Source: Acidobacteriota bacterium (GTDB lineage: Bacteria; Acidobacteriota; Vicinamibacteria; Vicinamibacterales; UBA2999). From it: 57,675 nt of DNA. The position numbers and the translations under genes were made by a program. This document shows positions 31,698-41,349 of the stretch, piece by piece. A model generated the notes under the pieces. It saw only the letters and a program-made list of their open reading frames with translations, was not told the DNA's origin and searched no databases. The number at the start of each line of letters is the position of its first letter. Position 1 is the stretch's first letter. The DNA lies in assembly GCA_016210845.1 (NCBI GenBank), contig JACQTK010000024.1, forward strand, positions 1 to 57,675, written 5' to 3'.

Positions 31698-33494
31698 TTG
31701 ACGCTCCTCCTGATCGTCGTGTTCGCCGTCGCCACCGCAGCGGCCGTGGCCGCCGGCGCACTCGTGCGGCGCGTGGCGCCAGCCATCGGGGCGGTCGTGC
31801 CGCCGCGTCCCGATCGCTGGCACGACACGCCGACGCCGACGATGGGCGGCGTGGCGATTGCGGCCGCGACGATGGCGGGGTTCGCGGCTGTGACGCTGCG
31901 TCCGGAGGCGATCGGCGCGCCGCGCGAATGGCTGGCGGTGCTGCTCGCGGCGCTGGCGATGTTCGTGGTCGGCGTGCTGGACGACCGCCTGCAGCTCTCG
32001 CCGGTGGCCAAGCTGGTCTCGTCGCTCGCAATCGGCGCGTTTCTCGTCTTTGCGCTGGCGGGCGCGGAGCCGGCGGGCGCGCTGCCGTCCTCGTACACCT
32101 TGGTGGCAACCATCTGGTTTGCCGGGATCTGCCATGCGTTCAACCTTCTCGACAACATGGACGGTCTCGCGGCCGGTGTCGCTTTTATTGCGACTATCTT
32201 CCTGTCGGCCCTTCTTGGGGCGTTTCTTGGCCCCACACTGGTCGTACTCCTCACCGCCTTGGCGGGAGCGCTGTTGGGCTTTCTCTACTGGAACCGGCCT
32301 CCGGCACGGATGTTCATGGGCGATTGTGGGAGCCTGTTCATAGGCGCCCTCCTGGCTGCGGCATCGCTGGTTCCCGTGTTTCAGTCTCGTGTCGCCTTCA
32401 TCAGTCCCGCCGTGATCGTCGCGCTGGTGTTCGTGGTCCCCTTGTTCGATACGGGGTTCGTTCTGGTTCTGCGACGGCTGGCCGGCCGAAAGGCGAGCAA
32501 GGGTGGAACCGATCACGTGTCACACAGGCTGGTGTCCCTCGGATTCTCAGAGCGCAGCGCGGTCCGGATTCTCTACCTGCTCGGATTCGTCGGCGGCGGC
32601 ACGGCATGGCTGCTGCTCGTCGGCAGCGGTGTCGAGCCGATGCTTCCTCTGGTTGCGGTTTTCGGGGTGCTCGTCGTCCTGCTCGGTCTCTATTTGGCGC
32701 GCGTCCCCGCCTACAACGCGGAAGATTTCATCGCGCTCCAGAAATGGTCTTTCGCACCGATCCTGAGGGATCTCGCGTTCAAATGGCACGCCGGACAGGT
32801 TCTGCTGGATCTCGTCCTCATCACCGTGTGCTACTACGCAGCGTACCGGTTACGGTTCGAGGGAGAGAGTCTCGACACGTTCCTGCCGTACTTCACCGCC
32901 ACGCTGCCGATCGTCCTCGGATGTCAGGTAGCATCGCTTTACGCATCTGGCTTGTACCAACGGTCATGGGAGACGTTTGGGCTACGAGACTTGTCGGCGG
33001 TCCTCCGTGGCGTCGGGATGGGATCGGTGCTGGCGGTGCTGTTACCCGCGTACCTCTACCGATTCGGCGGCTTTTCGTGGGCCGTCTTCATCCTGGATGG
33101 CATGCTGCTCAGCATGGCCATTGTCGGCACTCGTGCCTCGTTTCGCGCGATGAACCTCGTGGCGGCCGCGCGAAACAAGCGCAGCCGGCGTGTCCTGGTC
33201 TACGGGGCGGGTCAGTTCGGGCAGACGCTGGTACGCGAGATTCGCGCCAACCCTCACTGGAACATGAATCCGGTGGCATTCGTCGACGATGACCCGATGA
33301 AGCTCCGCCGCTGGATCATGGGGGTGCCTGTCCGTGGGACGATCGACACTCTTGGGGACACCATCAAGCGTTATTCGGTGGACGAGGTGATTGTGAGCAG
33401 TCCGTCGATCAACGGAAGGGTGGAAGAACGCATCCATGAGGTATGTGCGCGCCTCGACCGGCCCGTCAGGCGGCTCTACATGGAGATTCGCTAG
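31698..33494 (+). CDS. MraY/WecA-type phosphoglycosyltransferase fused to a CoA-binding-type (NAD-binding) domain
   Basis: A 598-residue membrane protein with TTG start. Residues 1-~330 are a polytopic polyprenyl-phosphate sugar-1-phosphate transferase: 'VLDDRLQLSP' (Asp pair), 'HAFNLLDNMDGLA', 'FMGDCGSLFIG' and the 'GGTDHVSHRL' His loop. Residues ~340-490 add four membrane helices like those of FlaA1/WbpM, and ~495-598 form a Rossmann domain ('VLVYGAGQFGQTLVREI', 'VAFVDDDPMKLRRWIMGVPV'). The dehydratase domain that normally follows in WbpM is absent. It probably starts glycan assembly on undecaprenyl phosphate. Codons become less GC-rich from about 32,150. A 37-bp gap separates it from the previous gene. 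Confidence 0.85.
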   Translation: MTLLLIVVFAVATAAAVAAGALVRRVAPAIGAVVPPRPDRWHDTPTPTMGGVAIAAATMAGFAAVTLRPEAIGAPREWLAVLLAALAMFVVGVLDDRLQLSPVAKLVSSLAIGAFLVFALAGAEPAGALPSSYTLVATIWFAGICHAFNLLDNMDGLAAGVAFIATIFLSALLGAFLGPTLVVLLTALAGALLGFLYWNRPPARMFMGDCGSLFIGALLAAASLVPVFQSRVAFISPAVIVALVFVVPLFDTGFVLVLRRLAGRKASKGGTDHVSHRLVSLGFSERSAVRILYLLGFVGGGTAWLLLVGSGVEPMLPLVAVFGVLVVLLGLYLARVPAYNAEDFIALQKWSFAPILRDLAFKWHAGQVLLDLVLITVCYYAAYRLRFEGESLDTFLPYFTATLPIVLGCQVASLYASGLYQRSWETFGLRDLSAVLRGVGMGSVLAVLLPAYLYRFGGFSWAVFILDGMLLSMAIVGTRASFRAMNLVAAARNKRSRRVLVYGAGQFGQTLVREIRANPHWNMNPVAFVDDDPMKLRRWIMGVPVRGTIDTLGDTIKRYSVDEVIVSSPSINGRVEERIHEVCARLDRPVRRLYMEIR

Positions 33495-33495
33495 A

Positions 33496-33621
<126 letters not shown>

Positions 33622-33623
33622 CC

Positions 33624-34730
33624 GTGCGCATAGGCATCGATGGCCGCGCCTTTGCCTCACGTGCCGCCGGCGTGCGGCGGTATGTCGTGGGGCTCGTTCG
33701 CGGACTGCTCGCGGTCGATCCCACACTCCACATCGTCGCGCTCGGCGGCGTCGATTCCAGCGCGTTGCCGTCCGGGGTCGGCCACGTCGCGGAGCCCGCG
33801 CACCCCCCCTCGAATCTCGGCTGGACGCTGATGGGGCTGCCCCGGGCGGCCGCCCGCGCCTCGGTCGATCTGATTCATGCGCCTGCGTACACCGCGCCCA
33901 TATGGTCCGGCGTGCCCGTCGTCGTTACGATCCATGACGTCAGCTACGAGCGTCATCCCGAGTGGTATCCGTACCGCCGTGACTGGCTGCGGCGGGCATT
34001 CTACCGGCGAAGCGCGCGCGCGGCGGCACACGTGGTGACGGACTCGACGTTTTCGGCGGCGGAAATTGCGGCGGGATACGGTATTGCCTCGGCTCGCATT
34101 GCCGTCGTTCCGCTCGGCGTCGACGCCGGGTTCGCGCCCGCGGATCCCGACGTGCCGTGCGAGCTGCCGGCCGGTGTGGCTGCGCCGTATCTCCTGCACG
34201 TGGGCGACCTGCACGAGCGCCGCAACCTCGGCGTCGTGGTCGAGGCGCTGCTCACGGCGCGGCGGCGTTTCGGGGCGGTCCCTGCGGCGTCATTGGTGCT
34301 GGCCGGCGTGGATCGGGGAGTCGGCGACGGACTCTGCGCGACGGCCGCGCGAGCGGGCGCCCCGGACGCAGTGATTCGGCTCGGGGAGGTGAGCGAGGAG
34401 CGGCTGCGAACGCTCTACCGATGTGCGACGGCGCTGGTGTACCCGTCTCTCTATGAGGGGTTCGGGTTGCCCCTGGTGGAGGCGATGGCCAGTGGCACGC
34501 CCGTCATCGCGTCACGGGCGGCTTCGATCCCAGAGGTCGTGGGAGCAGCGGGCCTGCTGCTCGATCCCACGGACACCTCCGCCTGGACCGACGCGATCGT
34601 CCGGATCATGAACGACGAGCTGCTTCGGGCACGCATGAGGGCCGAAGGCCTGGTACGCGCCGCCGACTTCACGTGGGAGCGGACGGCCCTGTTGACACTC
34701 GACGTGTATCATCGCGTGTTGGAACACTGA
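33624..34730 (+). CDS. Glycosyltransferase family 4 protein
   Basis: A 368-residue GT-B retaining transferase. N-terminal acceptor loop 'GRAFASRAAGVRRYVVGLV'; inter-domain 'VVTIHDVSYERHPEWYP'; C-terminal donor site 'YPSLYEGFGLPLVEAMASGTPVI', with the E-x7-E pair (E of YEG and E of VEA). The GTG start comes directly after the heptamer array, with no independent Shine-Dalgarno. It lies next to two GT2 genes and probably adds one of the first sugars after the lipid-linked initiator made by the upstream gene. Confidence 0.9.
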   Translation: MRIGIDGRAFASRAAGVRRYVVGLVRGLLAVDPTLHIVALGGVDSSALPSGVGHVAEPAHPPSNLGWTLMGLPRAAARASVDLIHAPAYTAPIWSGVPVVVTIHDVSYERHPEWYPYRRDWLRRAFYRRSARAAAHVVTDSTFSAAEIAAGYGIASARIAVVPLGVDAGFAPADPDVPCELPAGVAAPYLLHVGDLHERRNLGVVVEALLTARRRFGAVPAASLVLAGVDRGVGDGLCATAARAGAPDAVIRLGEVSEERLRTLYRCATALVYPSLYEGFGLPLVEAMASGTPVIASRAASIPEVVGAAGLLLDPTDTSAWTDAIVRIMNDELLRARMRAEGLVRAADFTWERTALLTLDVYHRVLEH

Positions 34731-34812
34731 ACGCAGACCCTTGAATATCGAACCCCGAACGCGAACGTCGAACACGAAGCCGGAACCCCGAACCGGGAAC
34801 ACAGAACCCGAC
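34731..34812. repeat. R3 heptamer-period array (GAACCC-type units)
   Basis: About nine 7-bp units such as CGAACCC, CGAACGC, GAACGTC, GAACACG, AACCCCG, AACCGGG, AACACAG. Unlike the other arrays it has one orientation only. Nearly all of it is translated as the N-terminus of the GT2 gene that follows. Confidence 0.75.
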
Positions 34813-35802
34813 GTCTCGGTGATCATCGTCACGTGGAACGGCCGGCAGTACCTCGAACCCTGTCTGGCGGCGGTGGCGGCACAGGACGGCGTCGAGGCCG
34901 AGACGATCGTGGTGGACAACGGGTCGACCGACGGCACTGCCGAGTTCGTACGCGATCGATTCCCCTGGGTACGCCTCGTCACACTCGAGTCGAACCGCGG
35001 ATTCGCGGGCGGGAACAATGCGGGAGCGCGCGAGGCGCGGGGGCGCCATCTGGCCTTTCTCAACAACGATACCGTGGTGGATCGGGGCTGGCTGCGGGCC
35101 CTTCGCGCTGGAATCGACGTGGAATCGGGGTTCGTGCTCACGACCTCCCGCATCGTCTACATGCACGATCCCGACATCATCGACAGCGCGGGCGACGGAC
35201 TGCTCCGTTGGGGCGGCGCGTTCAAGCGGCATCACGGCTCGGCGGCGCACACGGCGAACGAATCGACCGAGGTCTTCGGCGTGTGCGGGGCCGCCTGCAT
35301 GATGTCCAGGGACGTCTTCGAGGAGCTGGGCGGCTTCGACGAGGACTTCTTCGCCTCGCACGAAGACGTCGACCTCTCTTACCGGGCACGTTTGCGCGGT
35401 TACCGGTGCCGCTACGTGGCGGACGCCGTGGTCAGACATCATGTGAGCGCCACGCTGGGAAAGCTCAGTCCGTTCGCCGTGTATCACGGTCAACGTAATC
35501 TGGAGTGGATGTACCTGAAGAATACGCCGTGGTCGCTCCTCGTCCGAACCCTGCTCGGTCATCTGCTCTATGACGCCGCAGCGGCGGTGTACTTCACGCG
35601 TGTGGGTCTGCTCGGGACGTTCGTCCGAGCGAAATGGGCCGCGCTGGCAGGTGTTCCCGCCATCCTCCGAAAGCGGATGTCGGTCCAGCGATCCAGACGG
35701 CTGAGAGCCGCTGAGATCGAGCGCCATCTTGAAACGCGGTGGCTGTCCATGAAGCTGCGTGAGAAGCGGCTCGACGTCGCACTCAGGGAGCGCACCCCGT
35801 GA
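34741..35802 (+). CDS. Glycosyltransferase family 2 protein (rhamnosyl-type)
   Basis: A 353-residue GT-A inverting transferase. Core motifs: 'VSVIIVTWNGRQYLEPCL', 'VVDNGSTDGTAEFV', 'FLNNDTVVD' (DxD-type), 'GACMMSRDVFEELGGFDEDFFA', and 'EDVDLSYRARLRG'. This set is typical of WbbL-like rhamnosyltransferases. The first ~24 residues (Pro/Thr/Arg/Glu-rich) are read from the heptamer array, with a TTG start; the family core begins at 'PDVSVIIV'. The stop overlaps the next GTG (GTGA). The C-terminal ~80 residues include a helical, basic region. Confidence 0.9.
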   Translation: MNIEPRTRTSNTKPEPRTGNTEPDVSVIIVTWNGRQYLEPCLAAVAAQDGVEAETIVVDNGSTDGTAEFVRDRFPWVRLVTLESNRGFAGGNNAGAREARGRHLAFLNNDTVVDRGWLRALRAGIDVESGFVLTTSRIVYMHDPDIIDSAGDGLLRWGGAFKRHHGSAAHTANESTEVFGVCGAACMMSRDVFEELGGFDEDFFASHEDVDLSYRARLRGYRCRYVADAVVRHHVSATLGKLSPFAVYHGQRNLEWMYLKNTPWSLLVRTLLGHLLYDAAAAVYFTRVGLLGTFVRAKWAALAGVPAILRKRMSVQRSRRLRAAEIERHLETRWLSMKLREKRLDVALRERTP

Positions 35803-36692
35803 ACGGCCCGGAAGTATCCGCGATCCTCGTCAATTACAACGCGGGCGGGGAGTTGCGCTCCGCCTTGCGCTCTATCGCGGATGAACTGGGCGCCTGCGCC
35901 TGGGAGGCGATTGTCGTCGATAACGCCTCATTCGATGGCAGCGGCACGATCGTTGCCGAATTCGCCCCCCACGCACGCTTGATTCGGAACGAACAGAACC
36001 TGGGTTTCGCGCGCGCTGTCAACCAGGGAATTGGGGCGACCTCAGCGTCTCTGGTGTTGATTATTAATCCCGACTGCCGTCTGGTTCCGGGTGCATTTGT
36101 TTCACTCAGGCGGGAACTGGAGCGGTCCGATTCTTGCGCCGTCGTGGGCCCGCGCATTCTCGATCCGGATGGCTCCGTTCAAGGAAGCGCGAGGGGCGAT
36201 CCCGACATGTTCACGGGACTATTCGGCCGAACTACGCTCCTGCGTCGACTCCTGCCCGATCTGGCGATCTCCAAGCGGAACGTCGTGGCCGACGGCACCA
36301 TTTGCGAGGGACCACCCAGTCTGTCGGTGGATTGGCTATCGGGAGCCTGCATGTTGGCGCGTCGTGACGCGTTGCGGAAGGTCAACGGCTTCGATGAGCG
36401 CTACTTCCTCTACTGGGAAGATGCGGACCTGTGTCGCCGACTCCGTGGCATCGGGTACCACGTCCGATATGTGCCGATCGCCACGGCCATCCATCGGGTC
36501 GGACACTCCAGTCGCAGCGCACGCGCCTCGGCCGTTCTCGCATTTCACGAAAGCGCGTACCTCTATTACGCGACGCATGTCGCTCCAGGGCCCTTCCAGC
36601 CGAAGCGCTCCCTGGCGCGCCTGCTGCTCTCCGCGAGGTGCTGGCTCCATCTGATATTCAACACTCAGGACGGGACGCGTCGTCGGTTGTGA
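35799..36692 (+). CDS. Glycosyltransferase family 2 protein
   Basis: A 297-residue GT-A transferase coupled to the previous GT2 through GTGA. Motifs: 'VSAILVNYNAGGELRSAL', 'VVDNASFDGSGTIVAE', 'LVLIINPDCRLVPGAF', 'GACMLARRDALRKVNGFDERYFLYWEDADLCRRLRG'. It is similar in type to its neighbour but in a visibly more AT-rich codon style (for example TTGATTATTAATCCC near 36,060), suggesting separate acquisition. It ends 40 bp before the convergent FAD oxidoreductase gene; that 40-bp gap shows no clear terminator. Confidence 0.9.
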   Translation: MNGPEVSAILVNYNAGGELRSALRSIADELGACAWEAIVVDNASFDGSGTIVAEFAPHARLIRNEQNLGFARAVNQGIGATSASLVLIINPDCRLVPGAFVSLRRELERSDSCAVVGPRILDPDGSVQGSARGDPDMFTGLFGRTTLLRRLLPDLAISKRNVVADGTICEGPPSLSVDWLSGACMLARRDALRKVNGFDERYFLYWEDADLCRRLRGIGYHVRYVPIATAIHRVGHSSRSARASAVLAFHESAYLYYATHVAPGPFQPKRSLARLLLSARCWLHLIFNTQDGTRRRL

Positions 36693-36732
36693 TGATCGTG
36701 TCACCTGAACGGCAGCATCGTTCCCACTGGAA

Positions 36733-37836
36733 CTACAGGGTGTCCTCCACCAGCGCCGCCACGTGATTCCCGATCGCCAGGCAGGCCGTCAGCCCTGGCG
36801 ACTCGATGCCCGCTGCCTGCACCAGGCGCGGGCATTTCGTGTCTCTGGCGATCAGAAAATCCGCGAACGGTTCCTCAGGCGGGTGGAGCTTCGGGCGGAT
36901 GCCGCTCCCGCCCGGCCGCAGATCCTCGAGCCGCAGCTCTGGCAGCAGCTCGCGCGCCGGTTCGAGAAACCGCTCGATCGGGATCCGGTTCTCCTCATAG
37001 TCGTCTTTGCGAGCCTGGTAGCGGACGGTGGGGCCGAGCGTGACGACGCCATGCGTCGTCTTCGTGAGGTGTACGCCGAGTGAGTGCCCGGACGCGTGAG
37101 GGAGAGGATACACGGGCCCGTTGACGAGCCCTCGCTTCGATGGCACGAGCTCGGCGTACTCGCCACGACAGGGATAGATCCGGAAGGGCGCGCCGCCGAG
37201 CGCGGCTGACGCCTCGTCGGCATGGAGTCCGGCGGCGTTCACGACCGTCCGTGCCAGGATCGTTTCGGCCGGTGTTCGCAGCTCGAGCCCGTCCGGACGC
37301 TGTGTCGCACCCACCAGCGGCGTCCCCGTCAGCACGAACGCCTCGTGGCCCGCACACAGGCGAGCGAGCGTGCGCACCAGCGCCTCGGCTTCGATGACGC
37401 CCGTGTTCGGAGAGAAGAGTGCAGCCGTGCCGCGCACGTGCGGCTCGCGCGCGCGGATGAATGCGCGATCGACCAGCTGAAGTCCCTCGACGCCGTTGGC
37501 CTCGCCCCGCGCCCGCAGCCCTTCGAGGGCCTCGACCTCCCGATCGTCCTGCGCCACGATCAGCTTGCCCGTCCGCACGTGCGCGATGCCGTGCGTCGCG
37601 CAGAAGTCATAGAGCAGCCGCGCCCCCTCGACGCAGTGTCGTGCCTTGAGCGTGCCTCCGGGGTAGTACAGGCCGGCATGAATCACCTGGCTGTTGTGCG
37701 TGCTCGTGCCCATCCCGGCGCGCGGCTCGCGCTCGAGCACGCAGACGCTGTGTCCGCGTCGCGCGATCGCCAGCGCGGAGGCGAGGCCCACCACGCCCGC
37801 CCCGATGACGACGGTGTCGATGCGAGAAGTGTCCAT
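36733..37836 (-). CDS. FAD-dependent oxidoreductase, L-2-hydroxyglutarate oxidase/dehydrogenase-like
   Basis: A 367-residue flavoprotein of the DAO family. The FAD loop is G12-x-G14-x2-G17 in '[19 protein letters not shown]', followed by the ribose-binding '[16 protein letters not shown]'. '[31 protein letters not shown]' is strongly like LhgO/L2HGDH, and '[11 protein letters not shown]' matches the late conserved region. It oxidises an L-2-hydroxy acid, probably L-2-hydroxyglutarate. It is the only minus-strand gene in the first 41 kb and starts exactly at the edge of R2 copy f. The link to glycan synthesis is not obvious. Confidence 0.85.
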   Translation of the reverse strand: MDTSRIDTVVIGAGVVGLASALAIARRGHSVCVLEREPRAGMGTSTHNSQVIHAGLYYPGGTLKARHCVEGARLLYDFCATHGIAHVRTGKLIVAQDDREVEALEGLRARGEANGVEGLQLVDRAFIRAREPHVRGTAALFSPNTGVIEAEALVRTLARLCAGHEAFVLTGTPLVGATQRPDGLELRTPAETILARTVVNAAGLHADEASAALGGAPFRIYPCRGEYAELVPSKRGLVNGPVYPLPHASGHSLGVHLTKTTHGVVTLGPTVRYQARKDDYEENRIPIERFLEPARELLPELRLEDLRPGGSGIRPKLHPPEEPFADFLIARDTKCPRLVQAAGIESPGLTACLAIGNHVAALVEDTL

Positions 37837-37837
37837 A

Positions 37838-38003
37838 GGACCGCTATACGGCTCCTAATTGAGGATCTTGTATCGGTTGCGCGCCTGAGGTGTGAGCCGT
37901 ATAGCAGTCCTAGGCGCGCGGAGCGCGCCAAGCAGATACTGCCAACCAGCCAAGGGCTCGTCTCGGAGTTACTGGGATGCCAAGAGCGAGCCCTTGGCTG
38001 GTT
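37838..38003. repeat. R2 composite element, copy f (forward)
   Basis: GGACCGCTATACGGCT paired with AGCCGTATAGCAGTCC, TAGGCGCGCGGAGCGCGCC, AAGCAGATACTGCCA, then ACCAGCCAAGGGCTCG paired with CGAGCCCTTGGCTGGTT. It fills the divergent gap between the FAD oxidoreductase and the RfbD-like gene. On the minus strand, TATAGC lies 6 nt before the oxidoreductase ATG. Confidence 0.9.
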
Positions 38004-38015
38004 TTCGTGACATGG

Positions 38016-38021
38016 TACGAT
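38016..38021 (+). promoter_or_regulatory. Candidate -10 box (TACGAT) for a leaderless start
   Basis: TACGAT lies 7 nt before the TTG start at 38029, just downstream of R2 copy f. The spacing would place the transcription start at or next to the start codon. No Shine-Dalgarno is seen. Confidence 0.4.
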
Positions 38022-38028
38022 ACGACGT

Positions 38029-38904
38029 TTGACGGCGGGCCCTGTTCTCGTGGTCGGCGCAGCCGGGCGGCTCGGCGCCGCGCTCGCTCGTGCCTTCGCC
38101 GACCGCGACGTCGTCTGCCACACCCGCGACTCGCTCGACATCACCGATCCGGACGCCGTGCGCCGCACCGTCGCCGCGGCGGCGCCCGGTGCGATTCTCA
38201 ACTGCGCCGCCTTCAACGACGTCGACGGCGCCGAGGAGCGGGCGGCCGATGCGCTGGCGGTCAACGCCCTGGCCGTGCGCGGCCTGGCGCGTGCGGCGGA
38301 GACGTGCAGCGCCGCGCTCGTGCACTTCGGCACCGACTTCGTGTTCGACGGCACCGCCACCGCGCCGTACGACGAGGAGGCGGCGCCGTCGCCTCGCGGC
38401 ACGTACGCGCTCACCAAGCTGATCGGCGAGTGGTTCGCGCTCGACGCGCCAGGGAGCTTCGTGCTTCGCGTGGAGAGCCTGTTCGGCGCGGTCCCTGGCT
38501 GGAGGGGACGTCGGAGCACTCTGGAGGGGATCGTCGAGGGCCTCGAACAGCATCGGGAGGTGAAGGTGTTCACCGATCGTGTCGTCTCGCCGAGCTACGT
38601 GGAAGATGTGGCGCGCGCCGCGAGACACCTGCTCGACAGCAGGGCCCAGCCAGGCGTGTATCACTGCGTGAATTCCGGCCAGGCGACGTGGTACGAGGTG
38701 GCGCAGGAAGCCGCCAGGCTGCTCGGCATCAGGGCGAGCGTGCAGCCCATCACCCTGGACCAGATGCCGCTGAAGGCGCCGCGTCCGCGTTTCTGTGCGC
38801 TGGCCAACCGGAAGCTGGCAGAGGCGGGCTTCACGATGCCTTCCTGGCAGGACGCGCTGCGGCGATGCCTCGAAAGCCGGACGTCGCGACGCCATATACA
38901 ATGA
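38029..38904 (+). CDS. dTDP-4-dehydrorhamnose reductase-like sugar reductase (RfbD family)
   Basis: A 291-residue SDR. 'LVVGAAGRLGAALARAF' (7-23) binds NAD(P), 'NCAAFNDVDGAEE' matches the RfbD 'NAAAYTAVDKAE' motif, and 'YALTKLIGEWF' carries the catalytic Y-x3-K. It would reduce a 4-keto (or similar) nucleotide sugar. RfbA, RfbB and RfbC are not in the window, so the substrate could instead be the GDP-linked product of the downstream dehydratase. TTG start inferred from the open frame and the -10 position; no ribosome site is visible. C-terminal residues (SRTSRRHIQ) look non-conserved. Confidence 0.8.
   Translation: MTAGPVLVVGAAGRLGAALARAFADRDVVCHTRDSLDITDPDAVRRTVAAAAPGAILNCAAFNDVDGAEERAADALAVNALAVRGLARAAETCSAALVHFGTDFVFDGTATAPYDEEAAPSPRGTYALTKLIGEWFALDAPGSFVLRVESLFGAVPGWRGRRSTLEGIVEGLEQHREVKVFTDRVVSPSYVEDVARAARHLLDSRAQPGVYHCVNSGQATWYEVAQEAARLLGIRASVQPITLDQMPLKAPRPRFCALANRKLAEAGFTMPSWQDALRRCLESRTSRRHIQ
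38897..38902 (+). promoter_or_regulatory. Candidate -10 box (TACAAT) upstream of the GDP-mannose dehydratase
   Basis: CATATACAAT covers the end of the upstream gene. TACAAT is followed by GAACGGAG, which could serve as a ribosome site for the ATG at 38914. The -35 is not recognisable. It could start a separate gmd transcript. Confidence 0.35.
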
Positions 38905-39903
<999 letters not shown>

Positions 39904-39914
39904 GGGAGGCCACC

Positions 39915-41207
39915 GTGACGCTGAAAGACAGGATTCGCGAGCGTCGGGCACGGGTCGGCGTCATCGGCCTCGGCTACGTCGGGCTGCCCCTGGCCGTGGA
40001 GTTTGCGAAGGAAGGCTTCGACGTCATGGGCTTCGACGTCGACGGTTCAAAGGTCGACCACATCAACGCGGGCCGCAGCTACGTCGGCGACGTCACGACG
40101 GAGGACGTGGCCCGCGTGGTCGAGGCGGGGCGGTTGCGAGCCACGACCGAGATGTCGCAGCTCCGCGACATGGACGCGATCGACATCTGCGTGCCGACGC
40201 CGCTCCGCAAGACCAAGGATCCCGACCTCTCCTACGTCGTCCAGGCCGTCGACGCGGTGAAGGCGCACCTCAGGCCCGCGCAACTCGTCATTCTGGAGTC
40301 CACCACGTATCCAGGGACGACGGACGAAGTGGTGCAGCCCGCGCTGGAAGAGCAGGGCCTCAAGGCGGGAGCCGACTTCTACCTTGCGTTCTCGCCAGAG
40401 CGCGTCGATCCGGGCAACCCGATGTACAGCACGCGCACCATTCCCAAGGTGGTCGGCGGCGTCGATGCCGTGAGCACGGAGCTGGCGTCGGACCTCTACC
40501 GGTCGATCATCGAGACCGTGGTGCCCGTCAGCTCGACGCAGGTGGCCGAGATGGTCAAGCTGCTCGAGAACACGTTCCGCGCGGTGAACATCGGCCTCGT
40601 CAACGAGATTGCGCTGATGTCGCATCGCATGAACATCGACGTCTGGGAGGTGATCGACGCGGCGAGCACGAAGCCCTTCGGCTTCATGCCGTTCTATCCG
40701 GGCCCCGGACTCGGCGGCCACTGCATCCCCATCGATCCGTTCTACCTGTCGTGGAAGGCCCGGCAGAACGGATTCGAGTGCCGCTTCATCGAGCTGGCCG
40801 GACACGTGAACGGATCGATGCCGACCTTCGTGGTGGAGCGCATCGGCGAGGCGCTCAACACCGTCAGGAAGGCCATCAACGGCTCGCGGATTCACACGTT
40901 CGGCGTCGCGTACAAGAAAGACGTGGGCGACATGCGCGAGTCGCCCGCGCTCGACGTCCTCGAACTGCTGCACCGGCGCGGCGCCGTGCTCAGCTACACG
41001 GATCCCTACGTGCCGCGGCTCCAGCACGGCGACATCAACCTCTGTTCGGTGTCGGAGGATCAGGCGGGCGACGGCGTCGATTGCGCCGTGATCTGCACCA
41101 ATCACAGGGCGTTCGACTATCCGGCGATCGTGCGCCGCTACCCGCTGATCGTCGACACGCGCAACGCGCTGAAGGGCCTCCAGGCGCCGCACGTGTTCCG
41201 GCTGTGA
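39915..41207 (+). CDS. UDP-N-acetyl-D-glucosamine 6-dehydrogenase-type nucleotide-sugar dehydrogenase
   Basis: A 430-residue NAD-dependent dehydrogenase that converts the C6 hydroxyl of a UDP-sugar into a carboxylate in two steps. 'VGVIGLGYVGLPLAVEFA' binds NAD; 'ESTTYPGTTDEVVQP' and 'AFSPERVDPGN' are family motifs; the catalytic cysteine is C270 in 'GPGLGGHCIPIDPFYLSWKA'. The HCIPIDPxYLSWKA form is typical of WbpA/TviB/UDP-GlcNAc dehydrogenases rather than UDP-glucose dehydrogenases. GTG start with AGGGGAGG upstream. It ends the plus-strand glycan run and is followed by an R1 element facing the convergent polymerase gene. Confidence 0.9.
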   Translation: MTLKDRIRERRARVGVIGLGYVGLPLAVEFAKEGFDVMGFDVDGSKVDHINAGRSYVGDVTTEDVARVVEAGRLRATTEMSQLRDMDAIDICVPTPLRKTKDPDLSYVVQAVDAVKAHLRPAQLVILESTTYPGTTDEVVQPALEEQGLKAGADFYLAFSPERVDPGNPMYSTRTIPKVVGGVDAVSTELASDLYRSIIETVVPVSSTQVAEMVKLLENTFRAVNIGLVNEIALMSHRMNIDVWEVIDAASTKPFGFMPFYPGPGLGGHCIPIDPFYLSWKARQNGFECRFIELAGHVNGSMPTFVVERIGEALNTVRKAINGSRIHTFGVAYKKDVGDMRESPALDVLELLHRRGAVLSYTDPYVPRLQHGDINLCSVSEDQAGDGVDCAVICTNHRAFDYPAIVRRYPLIVDTRNALKGLQAPHVFRL

Positions 41208-41221
41208 TAGCGCAGCGCCGC

Positions 41222-41349
41222 GCGGGATCGCGGCGGCTGATGCCGCCCGACCGCGGCGGCTGATGCCGCCCGACCGCGGCGGCTAAAGCCGCCGCTCTAC
41301 AGGGGATAATTTTCCACCTGTAGAGCGCACGCTTCAGCGTGCGCGATCT
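41222..41349. repeat. R1 REPIN-like element, copy c, with amplified arm
   Basis: Tandem ~23-bp units GACCGCGGCGGCTGATGCCGCC (two to three), then GCGGCGGCTAAAGCCGCCGC, GCTCTACAGG, a ~13-nt AT-rich centre, CCTGTAGAGC and GCACGCTTCAGCGTGC. It sits between two convergent genes and abuts the stop codon of the polymerase gene (41348-41350). Confidence 0.9.
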
